Assembly: GCA_947627275.1 (NCBI GenBank)
Contig: CANQVK010000007.1
Span: forward strand, 1 to 64,000
Direction: 5' to 3'
Length of the DNA: 64,000 nucleotides
Source: an uncultured Ruminococcus sp.
Lineage (GTDB): Bacteria; Bacillota; Clostridia; Oscillospirales; Ruminococcaceae
The stretch's first letter is position 1. Each line of letters starts with the position of its first letter. The position numbers and the translations under genes are program-made. Below the pieces are notes generated by a model. That model was not told the origin of the DNA and made no database searches. It was given only the letters and a program-made list of their open reading frames with translations. This document shows, piece by piece, positions 37,744 through 47,247 of the stretch.

Positions 37744-39138
37744 TCAGTTATCGACGATGTTATTGATCCACACATCGCTTTTGACCATAAAATATCCGAT
37801 AACAACTTTAATGAGTTCCGAAAAGGTCACAACAGCAAAAAGTAGTCTGATATTCATTTGTGTGAAGTACGCCAGTAAAAACGCCAGAGGTATCATTATA
37901 AGAAAAGTATATCCGAAGTCAAAAAGAAAAGTTATACCGGTTTTTCCGCCGCTTCTTAAAGTAAAGTAGCATGCGTTGGTATACGACCAAAGCGGCATGG
38001 CAAGAGCCTGTATAACTATCATATATGTTGCAAGGTCGCGTATATTCTCCTCTGTCTGGTAGAGATGCGGAAAGATCTTTGCCAACGGAAGTACCGTTGC
38101 AGCTACCGCTATCGCTGCCGCAACACTGAAAAAAAGCAGCTTATTGTCAATAATACGCGCTTCTTTTATTTTATTTGCTCCCAGCTTCGCACCTACGATG
38201 ATGCCTATGCACGCACCAAGCTGAATATATACTGATCCGAAAAGATTTGTCATAGTACTTGAAATATTCCGGGCAGCCACAACGTCAAGTCCACGGACAG
38301 AGTAGCACTGAGCTATTACAGACATTCCTGCCGCCCATAAAAATTCGTTCAAAAGCAACGGAACGCCTTTTTCGATCATTCTGATAGTCAGCTCCGTCGG
38401 AATTTTAAAGCTCCTGTAAGCTCTGATAATATATTTGTTTTTTACAGTATGAGTGTGCGTGTGTAAAATGATAATAAAAGCCTCGATAAATTTTGCAACT
38501 ACCGTAGCTATCGCTGCGCCTTTAACTCCCATTTCAGGAAAACCGAATTTCCCGAAAATAAGAACATAATCGAGAAGGAGATTTATACATACAGCCGACA
38601 TAGCCCCAACCATAGGAATTCTTGTTTCTCCGCACTCCCGCACTACGCTTGAATAAGCCTGTCCGATACCAAACGGGAGAAGTCCGGCAAGCATTATGAA
38701 CATATATTCTTTGCCGTATTTAAGCGTTGCAATGTTTTTTTCAGGGGCGTCCTCATTGCTGATAAACAGCGAAATAAGCTGATCGTCAAAAAAGTAAAAT
38801 ACTGCGGCGCATATTGCAATAATTGCGGTTACGGTCAGGATCCTGAAACGAAACGTATAGCGTTGACCCTCGTGATCGCCCTTACCGAAGAACTGTGCGC
38901 CAAAAATTCCCGGACCTGCCACAGTACCGAAAATACTTATATTAAATACAAAAATAAATTGATTGACAATGGAAACACCGTTCATCTGTTCTGTGCCTAT
39001 TTGTCCGACCATGATATTATCAATGAGGCTCACAAAATTTGTGACAAGATTTTGCAATATCATGGGAACTACCATGATGAGAACATTTTTGTAGAATAAT
39101 TTGTCGCCGATGAATTTCTCTCTGATTTTTCTAAGCAT
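37744..39138 (-). CDS. MATE-family multidrug/Na+ antiporter
   Basis: A 464-residue integral membrane protein with twelve predicted helices. It opens with the MATE pattern VLIMVVPMILQNLVTNFVSL then IDNIMVGQIGTEQMNGVSIV, and the second half repeats it (MIEKGVPLLLNEFLWAAGMS). AYSSVVRECGETRIPMVGAM is the equivalent of the family's QGVLRGLGDT loop. It would export cationic compounds using an ion gradient; the substrate is unknown. It is a single-gene unit. Confidence 0.9.
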   Translation of the reverse strand: MLRKIREKFIGDKLFYKNVLIMVVPMILQNLVTNFVSLIDNIMVGQIGTEQMNGVSIVNQFIFVFNISIFGTVAGPGIFGAQFFGKGDHEGQRYTFRFRILTVTAIIAICAAVFYFFDDQLISLFISNEDAPEKNIATLKYGKEYMFIMLAGLLPFGIGQAYSSVVRECGETRIPMVGAMSAVCINLLLDYVLIFGKFGFPEMGVKGAAIATVVAKFIEAFIIILHTHTHTVKNKYIIRAYRSFKIPTELTIRMIEKGVPLLLNEFLWAAGMSVIAQCYSVRGLDVVAARNISSTMTNLFGSVYIQLGACIGIIVGAKLGANKIKEARIIDNKLLFFSVAAAIAVAATVLPLAKIFPHLYQTEENIRDLATYMIVIQALAMPLWSYTNACYFTLRSGGKTGITFLFDFGYTFLIMIPLAFLLAYFTQMNIRLLFAVVTFSELIKVVIGYFMVKSDVWINNIVDN

Positions 39139-39168
39139 TTTACCACTCCGTATTCAAATTCCTAACAT

Positions 39169-39197
39169 ATCATACCACTATAAGTAATGAATGTCAA
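39169..39197 (-). promoter_or_regulatory. Promoter of the MATE gene
   Basis: On the minus strand, TTGACA (39197-39192) and TATGAT (39174-39169), 17-bp spacing. Confidence 0.85.
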
Positions 39198-39201
39198 GGT
39201 T

Positions 39202-39244
39202 TATACTTGCTTCTATTGCAAAATATCCAATAACGCCGAGTATA
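39202..39244. repeat. Mini derivative of the hairpin repeat (43 bp)
   Basis: Starts TATACTTGCTTCTATTGCAA and ends GCCGAGTATA, so it is little more than the two ends of a C/B-like element. It overlaps the start of copy A3 by the bases TA. Confidence 0.7.
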
Positions 39245-39402
39245 TACTAAACGCTATAGCAAATCACGCATATCTGACAGCATATTTTACACACAGCGTC
39301 GTTGTCGTCCTTGCCATACGACAGTATGCCTGCGTCCTCCTCCTTGCTATGTGCAAAATCTGCTTGTCATTTATTGCGCGTTTTGCTATAGCGTTTAGTA
39401 TA
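39243..39402 (-). repeat. Hairpin repeat, subfamily A, copy 3 (160 bp)
   Basis: Same 160-bp length, inverted ends and orientation as copy 2, differing from it at very few positions (for example CCTCCTCC for CCTCCGCC). It lies between the divergent MATE and gltB promoters. Confidence 0.9.
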
Positions 39403-39437
39403 CCATATTATCTTAAAATTGTAAACGGATTATATTA

Positions 39438-39597
39438 TATACTCGACGCTATTGCAAACCATCCAGTAATGCTGACATAAAATCCGTTTGTCTGCGTCAT
39501 CCTCCTCACCATACGCCAGTATGCTTTCGTCGTCTTCCTTGACATACGGATTTTCTGTTCAGCATCCTTTGGACGTTTTGCAATAGCGTCGAGTATA
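39438..39597 (+). repeat. Hairpin repeat, subfamily B, complete copy (160 bp)
   Basis: Inverted ends TATACTCGACGCTATTGCAA on both sides (39438 on, and the complement ending 39597), apex CATAC-GCCA-GTATG, again 160 bp. Its arms differ from subfamily A but share the CGTCATCCTCCTCACCATAC / GTCCTTGCCATAC region. It ends 58 bp before the gltB -35. Confidence 0.9.
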
Positions 39598-39655
39598 ATA
39601 TTATAGTTCGGAGCGCAAAGAAACTGTTCAATATCAACAAATCTTATTTTGGGTA

Positions 39656-39684
39656 TTGACATTTCTTTAATTATATGATAAAAT
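39656..39684 (+). promoter_or_regulatory. Promoter of gltB
   Basis: TTGACA at 39656-39661 and TAAAAT at 39679-39684, 17-bp spacing. Transcription would start near 39691, about 150 nt before the gltB start. Confidence 0.85.
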
Positions 39685-39694
39685 AATACAGAAC

Positions 39695-39747
39695 AAGGAC
39701 GTTCCCGACAGACTAAGTGTCTGCTGAGGATGTCCTTTATTTTTTTA
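39695..39747 (+). terminator. Terminator in the gltB leader (candidate attenuator)
   Basis: AAGGAC (39695-39700) pairs with GTCCTT (39732-39737), enclosing an inner CAGAC/GTCTG hairpin (39709-39723), followed by TTTATTTTTTTAG. It lies between the gltB promoter and its start codon, so it must be read through for gltBD expression. No competing antiterminator pairing is obvious in the short upstream leader, so the mode of control is open. Confidence 0.75.
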
Positions 39748-39841
39748 GTCCGTATACGGTTCGGCAATGGGGCTGTATCCGATCATTCGGGGAGAATATT
39801 TATACGGAATAAAACAATAATAACGAAAGGTCGTGAACCTA

Positions 39842-42800
39842 ATGGACGATTTCAGAAACGAAGCTCCATTTCAGAGACAGGGACTTTACCGCCCACAGTT
39901 TGAACATGAAAACTGCGGAATAGGTGCGGTAGTCAATATCGGCGGAGAAAAGTCGCGCAGAGTAGTTGAAGACGCTCTTACGATCGTTGAAAAGCTTGAA
40001 CACCGTGCAGGCAAGGACGCTGAGGGTAAAACAGGCGACGGCGTAGGAATCCTTTCACAGATACCTTATGATTTCTTTAAAGCTCAGACCGAAAAACTCG
40101 GCTTTGACATAGGCGGCGCAGGGGACTTCGGCGTTGGCATGTTCTTCTTTCCTCAAAGCGAGCTGAAACGTAATCAGGCTAAGAAAATGTTCGAGATAAT
40201 CCTGAAAAAACAGGGTATGGAGTTCATCGGCTGGCGTAACGTTCCATCCGACCCGTCCGTACTCGGTCAAAAAGCGGTTGACAGTATGCCGTTCATTATG
40301 CAGGGATTTGTTAAGCGTCCGAACGGATGTCAAAAGGGAATTGATTTTGACCGTAAGCTTTATATTGCAAGGCGTGTTTTTGAGCAGGCAAATGAGAACA
40401 CCTATGTATGTTCTCTTTCAAGCCGCACCATAGTATATAAAGGAATGTTTTTGGTTGATGAGTTGAGAAAGTTCTACAGCGATTTGCAGGACGATAATTT
40501 CATATCTGCTATTGCAATGGTTCACAGCCGTTTTTCTACCAATACTCAGCCAAGCTGGCAGAAAGCGCACCCTAACAGACTGATAGTCCATAACGGAGAA
40601 ATAAATACTATCACAGGCAACGCCGATAAAATGCTTGCCCGTGAGGAAACTGTTCACTGTGAGGCTTTCGGTGATGATATGAGCAAGATACTGCCTGCAA
40701 TAAACGCAGACGGTTCTGATTCAGCAAGACTTGACAATGCCCTTGAATTTATGGTAATGTCGGGAATGCCTCTCCCTCTTGCAGTTATGATAACCATTCC
40801 CGAGCCATGGAAAAACAATCGAACGATTTCTCAGGAAAAATACGATTTTTACCAATATTACGCCACAATGATGGAGCCTTGGGACGGTCCCGCTTCTATC
40901 CTCTTTTCGGACGGAGACGTTATGGGCGCAGTTCTTGACAGAAACGGTCTGCGTCCTTCAAGATACTGCCTGACAGCCGATGGATTTCTTATTCTTTCTT
41001 CTGAAACGGGCTGCATAGACGTTCCGCCTGAAATGATAATCAAAAAGGACAGACTGCGTCCCGGAAAGATGCTGCTTGCGGACACAAAGCAAAAGCGTCT
41101 TATCGACGATGATGAGATAAAGTCTTTCTATGCTTCTCGCCGTCCTTATGGTGAATGGCTTGACAGTAACCTTGTCAAGCTCAATGAACTGCATATCCCC
41201 AACAAAGGCGTACAGAACTACACTCATGAGGAGCTTGAAAAGCTGCAAAAAGCGTTCGGCTACAGCTATGAGGATATACGCACAAGTATTCTTCCTATGG
41301 CAGAAAACGGAGCTGAGCCTATTGCATCAATGGGTTCGGATATACCGATACCGCCTCTTGACAGCGAAGATCCGCCGCTGTTCAATTACTTCCGTCAGCT
41401 TTTTGCGCAGGTTACGAATCCGCCTTTTGACGCTATCCGGGAGGAGATAGTTACCGATACAAGCACATATATAGGCGAGGACGGCAATATACTTGAGGAA
41501 AAGCCTGAGAACTGCCATGTTCTTAAGGTTGAAAATCCTATCCTGACCAGCACCGATATGCTTAAGATCAAGAGCATGAATGTGGACGGTCTGAAAACTG
41601 CGGTGATCCCGATAACCTATTATATAGGCACGTCCCTCGAACGCGCTATCGAGCGTCTTTTCATTGAAGCTGACAAGGCTTACCGCGAGGGTGCGAATAT
41701 ACTGATACTTTCAGACAGAGACGTTGACGAATATCGTGCGGCTATCCCGTCGCTGTTAGCAGTTGCAGCGCTCCAGCAGCACCTTGTTTCCACGAAAAAG
41801 CGTACAGCCGTGGCTATAATACTTGAAAGCGCAGAGCCGAGAGAGGTTCACCATTTTGCCGCGCTTCTCGGTTACGGCGCATGTGCGGTCAATCCCTATC
41901 TTGCACAGTCTACTATCCGCGACCTTATTGACACGGGTATGCTCGACAAGGATTTCTACGCAGCCGAAGCCGACTATAACAGCGCAGTCCTCCACGGTAT
42001 CGTAAAGATCGCTTCAAAAATGGGCATTTCCACGATACAGTCCTATCAGGGATCGAAGCTTTTTGAAGCCATAGGAATTTCAGAGGACGTAACGAATAAA
42101 TATTTCAGGGGAACGGTAAGCCGTATCGGAGGAATTACTCTTGACGATATAAGCAGACGTACCGAAAAGCTTCATAATGCGGCTTTTGATCCCCTCGGTC
42201 TGAATGTGAGCAGAGAGCTTGAAAGCTCCGGCAGTCATAAGCTACGTTCAGGCAAGTCCGATCATCTTTATACTCCCGAGACTATCCACCTTCTTCAGGA
42301 GGCTGCGCGTACCGGAAACTATGATACGTTCAAAGAGTATTCCGCTGCTGTAAACCGCGAAGACAACGAGCTTACTTTGAGAAGTCTCCTCGATTTTAAA
42401 TTTGACGAAAATGGCGGAATCCCCATAGATGAAGTCGAATCCGTTGAAAGCATCTGCCGCCGCTTCAAAACGGGCGCAATGAGCTACGGTTCGATCTCTC
42501 AGGAGGCTCACGAGTGCATGGCTGTGGCTATGAATAAACTCGGCGGAAAGTCCAACTCCGGCGAGGGAGGAGAGTCCCCCGAAAGATTGAAGTCCGACCG
42601 ATGCTCGGCTATCAAGCAGGTGGCTTCGGGCAGATTCGGAGTTACTTCGGAGTACCTTGTTTCCGCAAAGGAAATTCAGATAAAAATGGCGCAGGGAGCT
42701 AAACCCGGAGAGGGCGGTCATCTTCCCGGCGGCAAGGTCTATCCATGGATAGCAAAAACACGTCATTCTACGGCAGGCGTTGGACTAATTTCACCTCCTC

Positions 42801-44377
42801 CGCATCATGACATCTACTCTATCGAAGATCTGGCTCAGCTTATATACGACTTGAAAAATTCAAACAAGGACGCAAGAATTTCTGTAAAGCTTGTTTCGGA
42901 AGCAGGCGTCGGAACTGTTGCGGCAGGCGTTGCAAAGGCAGGCGCACAGGTAATACTTATATCGGGATATGACGGCGGTACGGGCGCAGCTCCGAGAAGC
43001 TCCATTTACAACGCCGGACTTCCTTGGGAAATAGGCCTTGCGGAAGCTCACCAGTCTTTAATGATGAACGGACTACGCACAAGAGTAATGATCGAGACGG
43101 ACGGAAAGCTCATGACAGGCAGAGACGTGCTTGTTGCAGCTCTTTTGGGTGCGGAGGAATACGGTTTTGCAACAGCTCCGCTTGTAACTATGGGCTGTGT
43201 AATGATGAGAGTGTGCAACCTTGATACTTGCCCCATGGGTATTGCAACACAGAATCCCGAGCTTAGAAAGCGTTTCAAGGGCAAGCCCGAGTATATCGTC
43301 AACTTCATGCACTTTATTGCACAGGAGCTTCGTGAATATATGGCTAAACTCGGTATACGAACGGTCAACGAGCTTATCGGACGCACTGATCTTCTTTATA
43401 AAAAGTCCGAGAAAGGCAATATTGATTTTTCCGAGATACTTTGCGGAGCTGTTGAGAACAACGGCAGCGGTCAGTACTTCAGGCAGGAGGATATTTACGA
43501 CTTTGAGCTTGAAAAGACAGTTGATGAGACTGTCATTATGAAGAAACTCGGATCTGCTCTCAAAAATAAAACCAAGAAAACAATCGAGATAAAGGTAAAA
43601 AACACTGACCGTGCGTTTGGAACGCTGTTCGGCTCTGAAATCACCAAAAAGTGGGGAGACAGCGCCCTTGATGATGATACCTTCACTGTAAAATGCCTCG
43701 GCAGCGGAGGACAGAGCTTCGGCGCATTCATACCGAAAGGTCTGACTCTGGAACTTATCGGAGACAGCAACGACTACTTTGGAAAGGGACTTTCGGGCGG
43801 AAAGCTGATACTTTATCCGCCGAAGGGTTCAGGATTCAAAGCGGAGGAAAATATTATTGCAGGAAACGTTGCTCTCTATGGTGCAACAAGCGGAAAGGCG
43901 TTTATCAACGGTATTGCCGGAGAACGGTTCTGCGTAAGGAACTCGGGAGCGTCTGCCGTATGCGAGGGCTGCGGTGATCACGGCTGCGAATATATGACCG
44001 GCGGACGCGCGGTTATTCTCGGCAGAACAGGCAAAAACTTTGCCGCAGGTATGTCGGGCGGCATCGCATATGTTCTCGACGAGGACAGAGATCTTTACAT
44101 GAAGATAAACAAGTCGCTTGTTTCCCTTGAATCGGTAACAAACAAGTACGACATCATGGAGCTTAAAAATATTATTCAGGAACATTTTGACGCAACAGGC
44201 TCCGAAAAAGCCAAAAGAATTCTTGACAACTTTGCAGGTTATATCGGAAACTTCAAGAAAATACTTCCTCATGACTATGCTAAGATACAGAGTACCGTTG
44301 TTGCCTTGGAGGAAAAGGGCATGAGCAGCGAGCAGGCTGAGATCGAAGCGTTCTACATTACGAAAAAGGAGGCGTGA
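39842..44377 (+). CDS. gltB: Glutamate synthase, large subunit
   Basis: A 1511-residue enzyme making two glutamates from glutamine and 2-oxoglutarate. The N-terminal class II glutamine amidotransferase begins at Cys22 (HENCGIGAVVNIGG) after a short propeptide. The FMN synthase domain shows GEGGESPERLKS, GAKPGEGGHLPGGKVYPWIA, and LISGYDGGTGAAPRSS; the 3Fe-4S Cys are in MGCVMMRVCNLDTCPMG. The C-terminal GXGXG helix domain has SGGKLILYPPKG and GNVALYGATSGKAF. ATG 39842 is preferred to a GTG at 39833 that lies too close to the AAGG site. It is followed by gltD after 3 bp. Confidence 0.96.
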   Translation: MDDFRNEAPFQRQGLYRPQFEHENCGIGAVVNIGGEKSRRVVEDALTIVEKLEHRAGKDAEGKTGDGVGILSQIPYDFFKAQTEKLGFDIGGAGDFGVGMFFFPQSELKRNQAKKMFEIILKKQGMEFIGWRNVPSDPSVLGQKAVDSMPFIMQGFVKRPNGCQKGIDFDRKLYIARRVFEQANENTYVCSLSSRTIVYKGMFLVDELRKFYSDLQDDNFISAIAMVHSRFSTNTQPSWQKAHPNRLIVHNGEINTITGNADKMLAREETVHCEAFGDDMSKILPAINADGSDSARLDNALEFMVMSGMPLPLAVMITIPEPWKNNRTISQEKYDFYQYYATMMEPWDGPASILFSDGDVMGAVLDRNGLRPSRYCLTADGFLILSSETGCIDVPPEMIIKKDRLRPGKMLLADTKQKRLIDDDEIKSFYASRRPYGEWLDSNLVKLNELHIPNKGVQNYTHEELEKLQKAFGYSYEDIRTSILPMAENGAEPIASMGSDIPIPPLDSEDPPLFNYFRQLFAQVTNPPFDAIREEIVTDTSTYIGEDGNILEEKPENCHVLKVENPILTSTDMLKIKSMNVDGLKTAVIPITYYIGTSLERAIERLFIEADKAYREGANILILSDRDVDEYRAAIPSLLAVAALQQHLVSTKKRTAVAIILESAEPREVHHFAALLGYGACAVNPYLAQSTIRDLIDTGMLDKDFYAAEADYNSAVLHGIVKIASKMGISTIQSYQGSKLFEAIGISEDVTNKYFRGTVSRIGGITLDDISRRTEKLHNAAFDPLGLNVSRELESSGSHKLRSGKSDHLYTPETIHLLQEAARTGNYDTFKEYSAAVNREDNELTLRSLLDFKFDENGGIPIDEVESVESICRRFKTGAMSYGSISQEAHECMAVAMNKLGGKSNSGEGGESPERLKSDRCSAIKQVASGRFGVTSEYLVSAKEIQIKMAQGAKPGEGGHLPGGKVYPWIAKTRHSTAGVGLISPPPHHDIYSIEDLAQLIYDLKNSNKDARISVKLVSEAGVGTVAAGVAKAGAQVILISGYDGGTGAAPRSSIYNAGLPWEIGLAEAHQSLMMNGLRTRVMIETDGKLMTGRDVLVAALLGAEEYGFATAPLVTMGCVMMRVCNLDTCPMGIATQNPELRKRFKGKPEYIVNFMHFIAQELREYMAKLGIRTVNELIGRTDLLYKKSEKGNIDFSEILCGAVENNGSGQYFRQEDIYDFELEKTVDETVIMKKLGSALKNKTKKTIEIKVKNTDRAFGTLFGSEITKKWGDSALDDDTFTVKCLGSGGQSFGAFIPKGLTLELIGDSNDYFGKGLSGGKLILYPPKGSGFKAEENIIAGNVALYGATSGKAFINGIAGERFCVRNSGASAVCEGCGDHGCEYMTGGRAVILGRTGKNFAAGMSGGIAYVLDEDRDLYMKINKSLVSLESVTNKYDIMELKNIIQEHFDATGSEKAKRILDNFAGYIGNFKKILPHDYAKIQSTVVALEEKGMSSEQAEIEAFYITKKEA

Positions 44378-44380
44378 GCT

Positions 44381-45865
44381 ATGGGAAAGCCTACAGGATT
44401 TATGAATTTTGAAAGATGCGGCAATGAGGCGGCTCAGCCTTTGGAGCGTATTAAGAATTACAATGAATTTCACCAGCCGCTGACTGATGAACAGCGTAAA
44501 TTGCAGGCGGCGCGTTGCATGGACTGCGGCGTACCGTTTTGTCAGAACGGCAAGATGATGCGTGGTATGATTTCGGGATGTCCCTTGAATAACCTTATTC
44601 CCGAATGGAACGATCTCCTTTACCGAGACCACAAGGAACAGGCGCTGCAAAGACTTCTTATGACAAATAACTTTCCGGAGTTCACATCAAGAGTTTGTCC
44701 TGCTCTCTGCGAAAAAGCGTGTACCTGCGGTCTCGGCGGCGACCCTGTTACAGTAAAGGAAAACGAGAACGCCATTATAGAATACGGTTTTGAAAGCGGA
44801 CTTATTAAGCCGGAGATCCCGAAAGTCCGCAGCGGTAAAAAAATTTCCGTTATAGGTTCAGGTCCTGCCGGTCTTGCGGCTGCCGATACGCTGAACAAGA
44901 GGGGACATTCGGTTACCGTTTATGAACGCGAGGACAGACCCGGCGGTCTGCTTATGTACGGGATACCCAATATGAAACTTGAAAAATCCGTTATCAATAG
45001 GCGTGTTGAAATAATGAAAGCTGAGGGCGTTAAATTTGTAACCAATGCGGACGTGGGGCATAACGTTTCGGCTAACGAGCTTCTCAGCAAATCGGATGCG
45101 GTGATTCTTGCCTGCGGTTCGTCGAATCCCCGTGACATCAAAGCGGAAGGACGAGACGCTGACGGTATTTACTTTGCGGTGGACTTTCTGAAATCAACTA
45201 CAAAGAGCCTTCTCAATTCTGCAATGGCAGACGATAATTATATTTCCGCAAAGGGTAAAAACGTAGTGATAATCGGAGGCGGAGATACAGGTAACGATTG
45301 TGTTGGGACGTCTGTCAGACACGGTTGTGCTTCCGTGGTTCAGCTTGAAATGATGCCGAAGCTGCCAGACGAGAGAGCAGAAAGCAATCCGTGGCTCGAA
45401 TATCCGAGGGTATGCAAGACAGATTACGGTCAGGAGGAAGCCGCGGCGTTATTCGGCAGCGATCCGAGAAGATACTGCACAACAGTCAAGGAATTCATAA
45501 AAGGTGAGGACAACAGGCTTGCCGCTGTGAAAACGGTTCGTCTTGATTTTGTAAAGGACGCTGAGAGCGGCAGAATGATACCGAAAGAAATAGAAGGCAG
45601 CGAAGAAATTCTCCCCTGCGAGCTTTGTCTTATTGCAGCAGGTTTTCTGGGAACTCAGGGATATATTGCAGAGGCTTTTGGCGTTGAGCTTAACGGTCGA
45701 AGCAATGTGAATACCGATACGGGAAGATTCCGTACAAACGTGGAAAAGGTTTTCACGGCAGGCGATATGCACATAGGTCAGTCTTTGGTTGTACGCGCGA
45801 TACGCGAGGGCAGGGACGCCGCTAAAGAAGCCGATGAATATCTTATGGGATATACAAATTTATAA
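44381..45865 (+). CDS. gltD: Glutamate synthase, small subunit
   Basis: A 494-residue NAD(P)H-oxidising subunit that feeds electrons to GltB. The N-terminal Fe-S region has CMDCGVPFC, SGCPLNNLIPEW and CPALCEKACTCG. The FAD-binding fingerprint is VIGSGPAGLAAADTL, the pyridine-nucleotide one VVIIGGGDTGNDCVGT, and the C-terminal FAD contact VFTAGDMHIGQSLVVRAIRE. It starts 3 bp after gltB with GGAGGCGTGAGCT upstream. Confidence 0.97.
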   Translation: MGKPTGFMNFERCGNEAAQPLERIKNYNEFHQPLTDEQRKLQAARCMDCGVPFCQNGKMMRGMISGCPLNNLIPEWNDLLYRDHKEQALQRLLMTNNFPEFTSRVCPALCEKACTCGLGGDPVTVKENENAIIEYGFESGLIKPEIPKVRSGKKISVIGSGPAGLAAADTLNKRGHSVTVYEREDRPGGLLMYGIPNMKLEKSVINRRVEIMKAEGVKFVTNADVGHNVSANELLSKSDAVILACGSSNPRDIKAEGRDADGIYFAVDFLKSTTKSLLNSAMADDNYISAKGKNVVIIGGGDTGNDCVGTSVRHGCASVVQLEMMPKLPDERAESNPWLEYPRVCKTDYGQEEAAALFGSDPRRYCTTVKEFIKGEDNRLAAVKTVRLDFVKDAESGRMIPKEIEGSEEILPCELCLIAAGFLGTQGYIAEAFGVELNGRSNVNTDTGRFRTNVEKVFTAGDMHIGQSLVVRAIREGRDAAKEADEYLMGYTNL

Positions 45866-45876
45866 TTTATGATGAA

Positions 45877-45916
45877 CTATCCGCAGCTTAAGCATATTTT
45901 GCTTAAGCTCGGATAG
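45877..45916 (+). promoter_or_regulatory. Long hairpin before the glutamine synthetase-like gene
   Basis: CTATCCG plus AGCTTAAGC (45877-45893, one bulged C) pairs with GCTTAAGCT plus CGGATAG (45901-45916). No U tract follows, so it is not an intrinsic terminator. It could be an RNase processing site, a protein-binding hairpin or a partial transcription block between gltD and the next gene. Confidence 0.65.
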
Positions 45917-45939
45917 CTATCGTAAAAAGGGGAGAGTTT

Positions 45940-47235
45940 ATGATTTATACAGAAAATGAGGTTTTATCATATATAGACGAAAACGATGTAAAATTTGTCA
46001 AGCTTACATTCTGCGACATTAAAGGAGCGCTTAAAAATATATCCGTGCTTTCTTCGGAAATGACGGCAGCTTTCGAGCGTGGAGTACGTATAACGGCAAA
46101 GAAGATCTGCGGATTTTCCATTGCAAAGGGACGTGATCTTTATATTTATCCCGACGCTCAGACTATGAAGGTACTCCCTTGGAGACCTCAGCACGGCAGA
46201 GTTATACGCATGTTTTGCTATATAAAATACGGCGATGGCGCTCCTTTTGAGGGTGACGGAAGATACTTTTTAAAGCAGGCTGCGAAAAAAGCTCTTAACA
46301 AGGGTTGGTGTTTCCGTTTCGGCACTTCAAGCGAATTTATGCTTTTCAGAAACGATGAAAGCGGAATGCCTACAAAGATACCTCACGATTATGCAGGGTA
46401 TTGTGATATTGCTCCTGACGACAAGGGGGAGAATTTTCGCCGTGACGTATGCTTTACTCTGGAGCAGATGGGAATACACCCTGTTTCCTCACGCCATGAG
46501 GCAGGTCACGGTCAGCATGAGATAGACTTCAACGCCTCGTCTGCACTTAAAGCGGCGGACACCTTTCTCAGCTTTAAATCGGCTGTAAAATCGGTTGCGG
46601 AGCAGCACGGCATCCATGCGAGCTTTATGCCGAAGCCTGTTAAAAACGACTGCGGAAACGGTATGCACATTGGCGTTAATGTATTCCGTGACAGCGATTT
46701 TTTCGACAACGATTCACCAGACGATAATTCGGCGGAGGTCAATATGGCGGCAGCAGGCATTATGAACTTTATCCGACAGTATACGGTATTTACCAATTCT
46801 ACGGTAAATTCCTACAGCCGCTTCGGAGAATTTTCTTTGCCGAGATATATTGCATGGTCTACAGAGGAGCAGGAACAGCTTGTAAAATTGAATATCGAAA
46901 CGGGCGGAGAAGCGCCTATTGTGCTGAGAGCGCCCGACTGCGTATGCAATCCGTATTTTGTGTTTGGTCTTATAATTTACGCAGCTGTAGAGGGAATCGA
47001 GGGAAAAATGGAAATGCCCGAAAAATTTGAGCCTTCCAGCGCAAGTTATGAAAAATTGCCTGTCAATCTTTTGGAAGCGGCGGAAATTGCAGATAATTCG
47101 GAATTTCTGAAAAGATATATTCCCGAAGAACTTTTGAAGCTTGTCGTAAGCAGCGCTAAGGATGAATGGAAAGAATATTCCGCCGAATACGATAAAGAAC
47201 TGTATGAAGAAAAAAAGTATTTCTACAGTTTATAA
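45940..47235 (+). CDS. Glutamine synthetase-like protein with a degraded active site
   Basis: A 431-residue homologue of GSI over its full length. In E. coli GS numbering, n1 metal ligands remain (E131 in SSEFMLF, E212 and E220 in RHEAGHGQHEIDF) and H269 remains (GNGMHIG), but n2 ligands E129 and E357 are Ser and Val (GTSSEF; IVLRAPD). The ammonium-site residues D50 and E327 are also gone: the DGSS segment reads ITAKKICGF (51-59) and the PGYEAP flap reads FGEFSLP (295-301). The ARNRS arginines that hold phosphate are STEEQEQ (307-313). Catalysis is therefore unlikely; a ligand-sensing role is inferred. It follows gltBD and precedes the ANTAR gene by 12 bp. Confidence 0.85.
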   Translation: MIYTENEVLSYIDENDVKFVKLTFCDIKGALKNISVLSSEMTAAFERGVRITAKKICGFSIAKGRDLYIYPDAQTMKVLPWRPQHGRVIRMFCYIKYGDGAPFEGDGRYFLKQAAKKALNKGWCFRFGTSSEFMLFRNDESGMPTKIPHDYAGYCDIAPDDKGENFRRDVCFTLEQMGIHPVSSRHEAGHGQHEIDFNASSALKAADTFLSFKSAVKSVAEQHGIHASFMPKPVKNDCGNGMHIGVNVFRDSDFFDNDSPDDNSAEVNMAAAGIMNFIRQYTVFTNSTVNSYSRFGEFSLPRYIAWSTEEQEQLVKLNIETGGEAPIVLRAPDCVCNPYFVFGLIIYAAVEGIEGKMEMPEKFEPSSASYEKLPVNLLEAAEIADNSEFLKRYIPEELLKLVVSSAKDEWKEYSAEYDKELYEEKKYFYSL

Positions 47236-47247
47236 CGGAGGATTAAT

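Noticed and set aside
39691-39747. T-box or known amino-acid riboswitch before gltB
   Set aside because: The leader before the terminator is far too short for a T-box and contains no T-box sequence or known riboswitch core.
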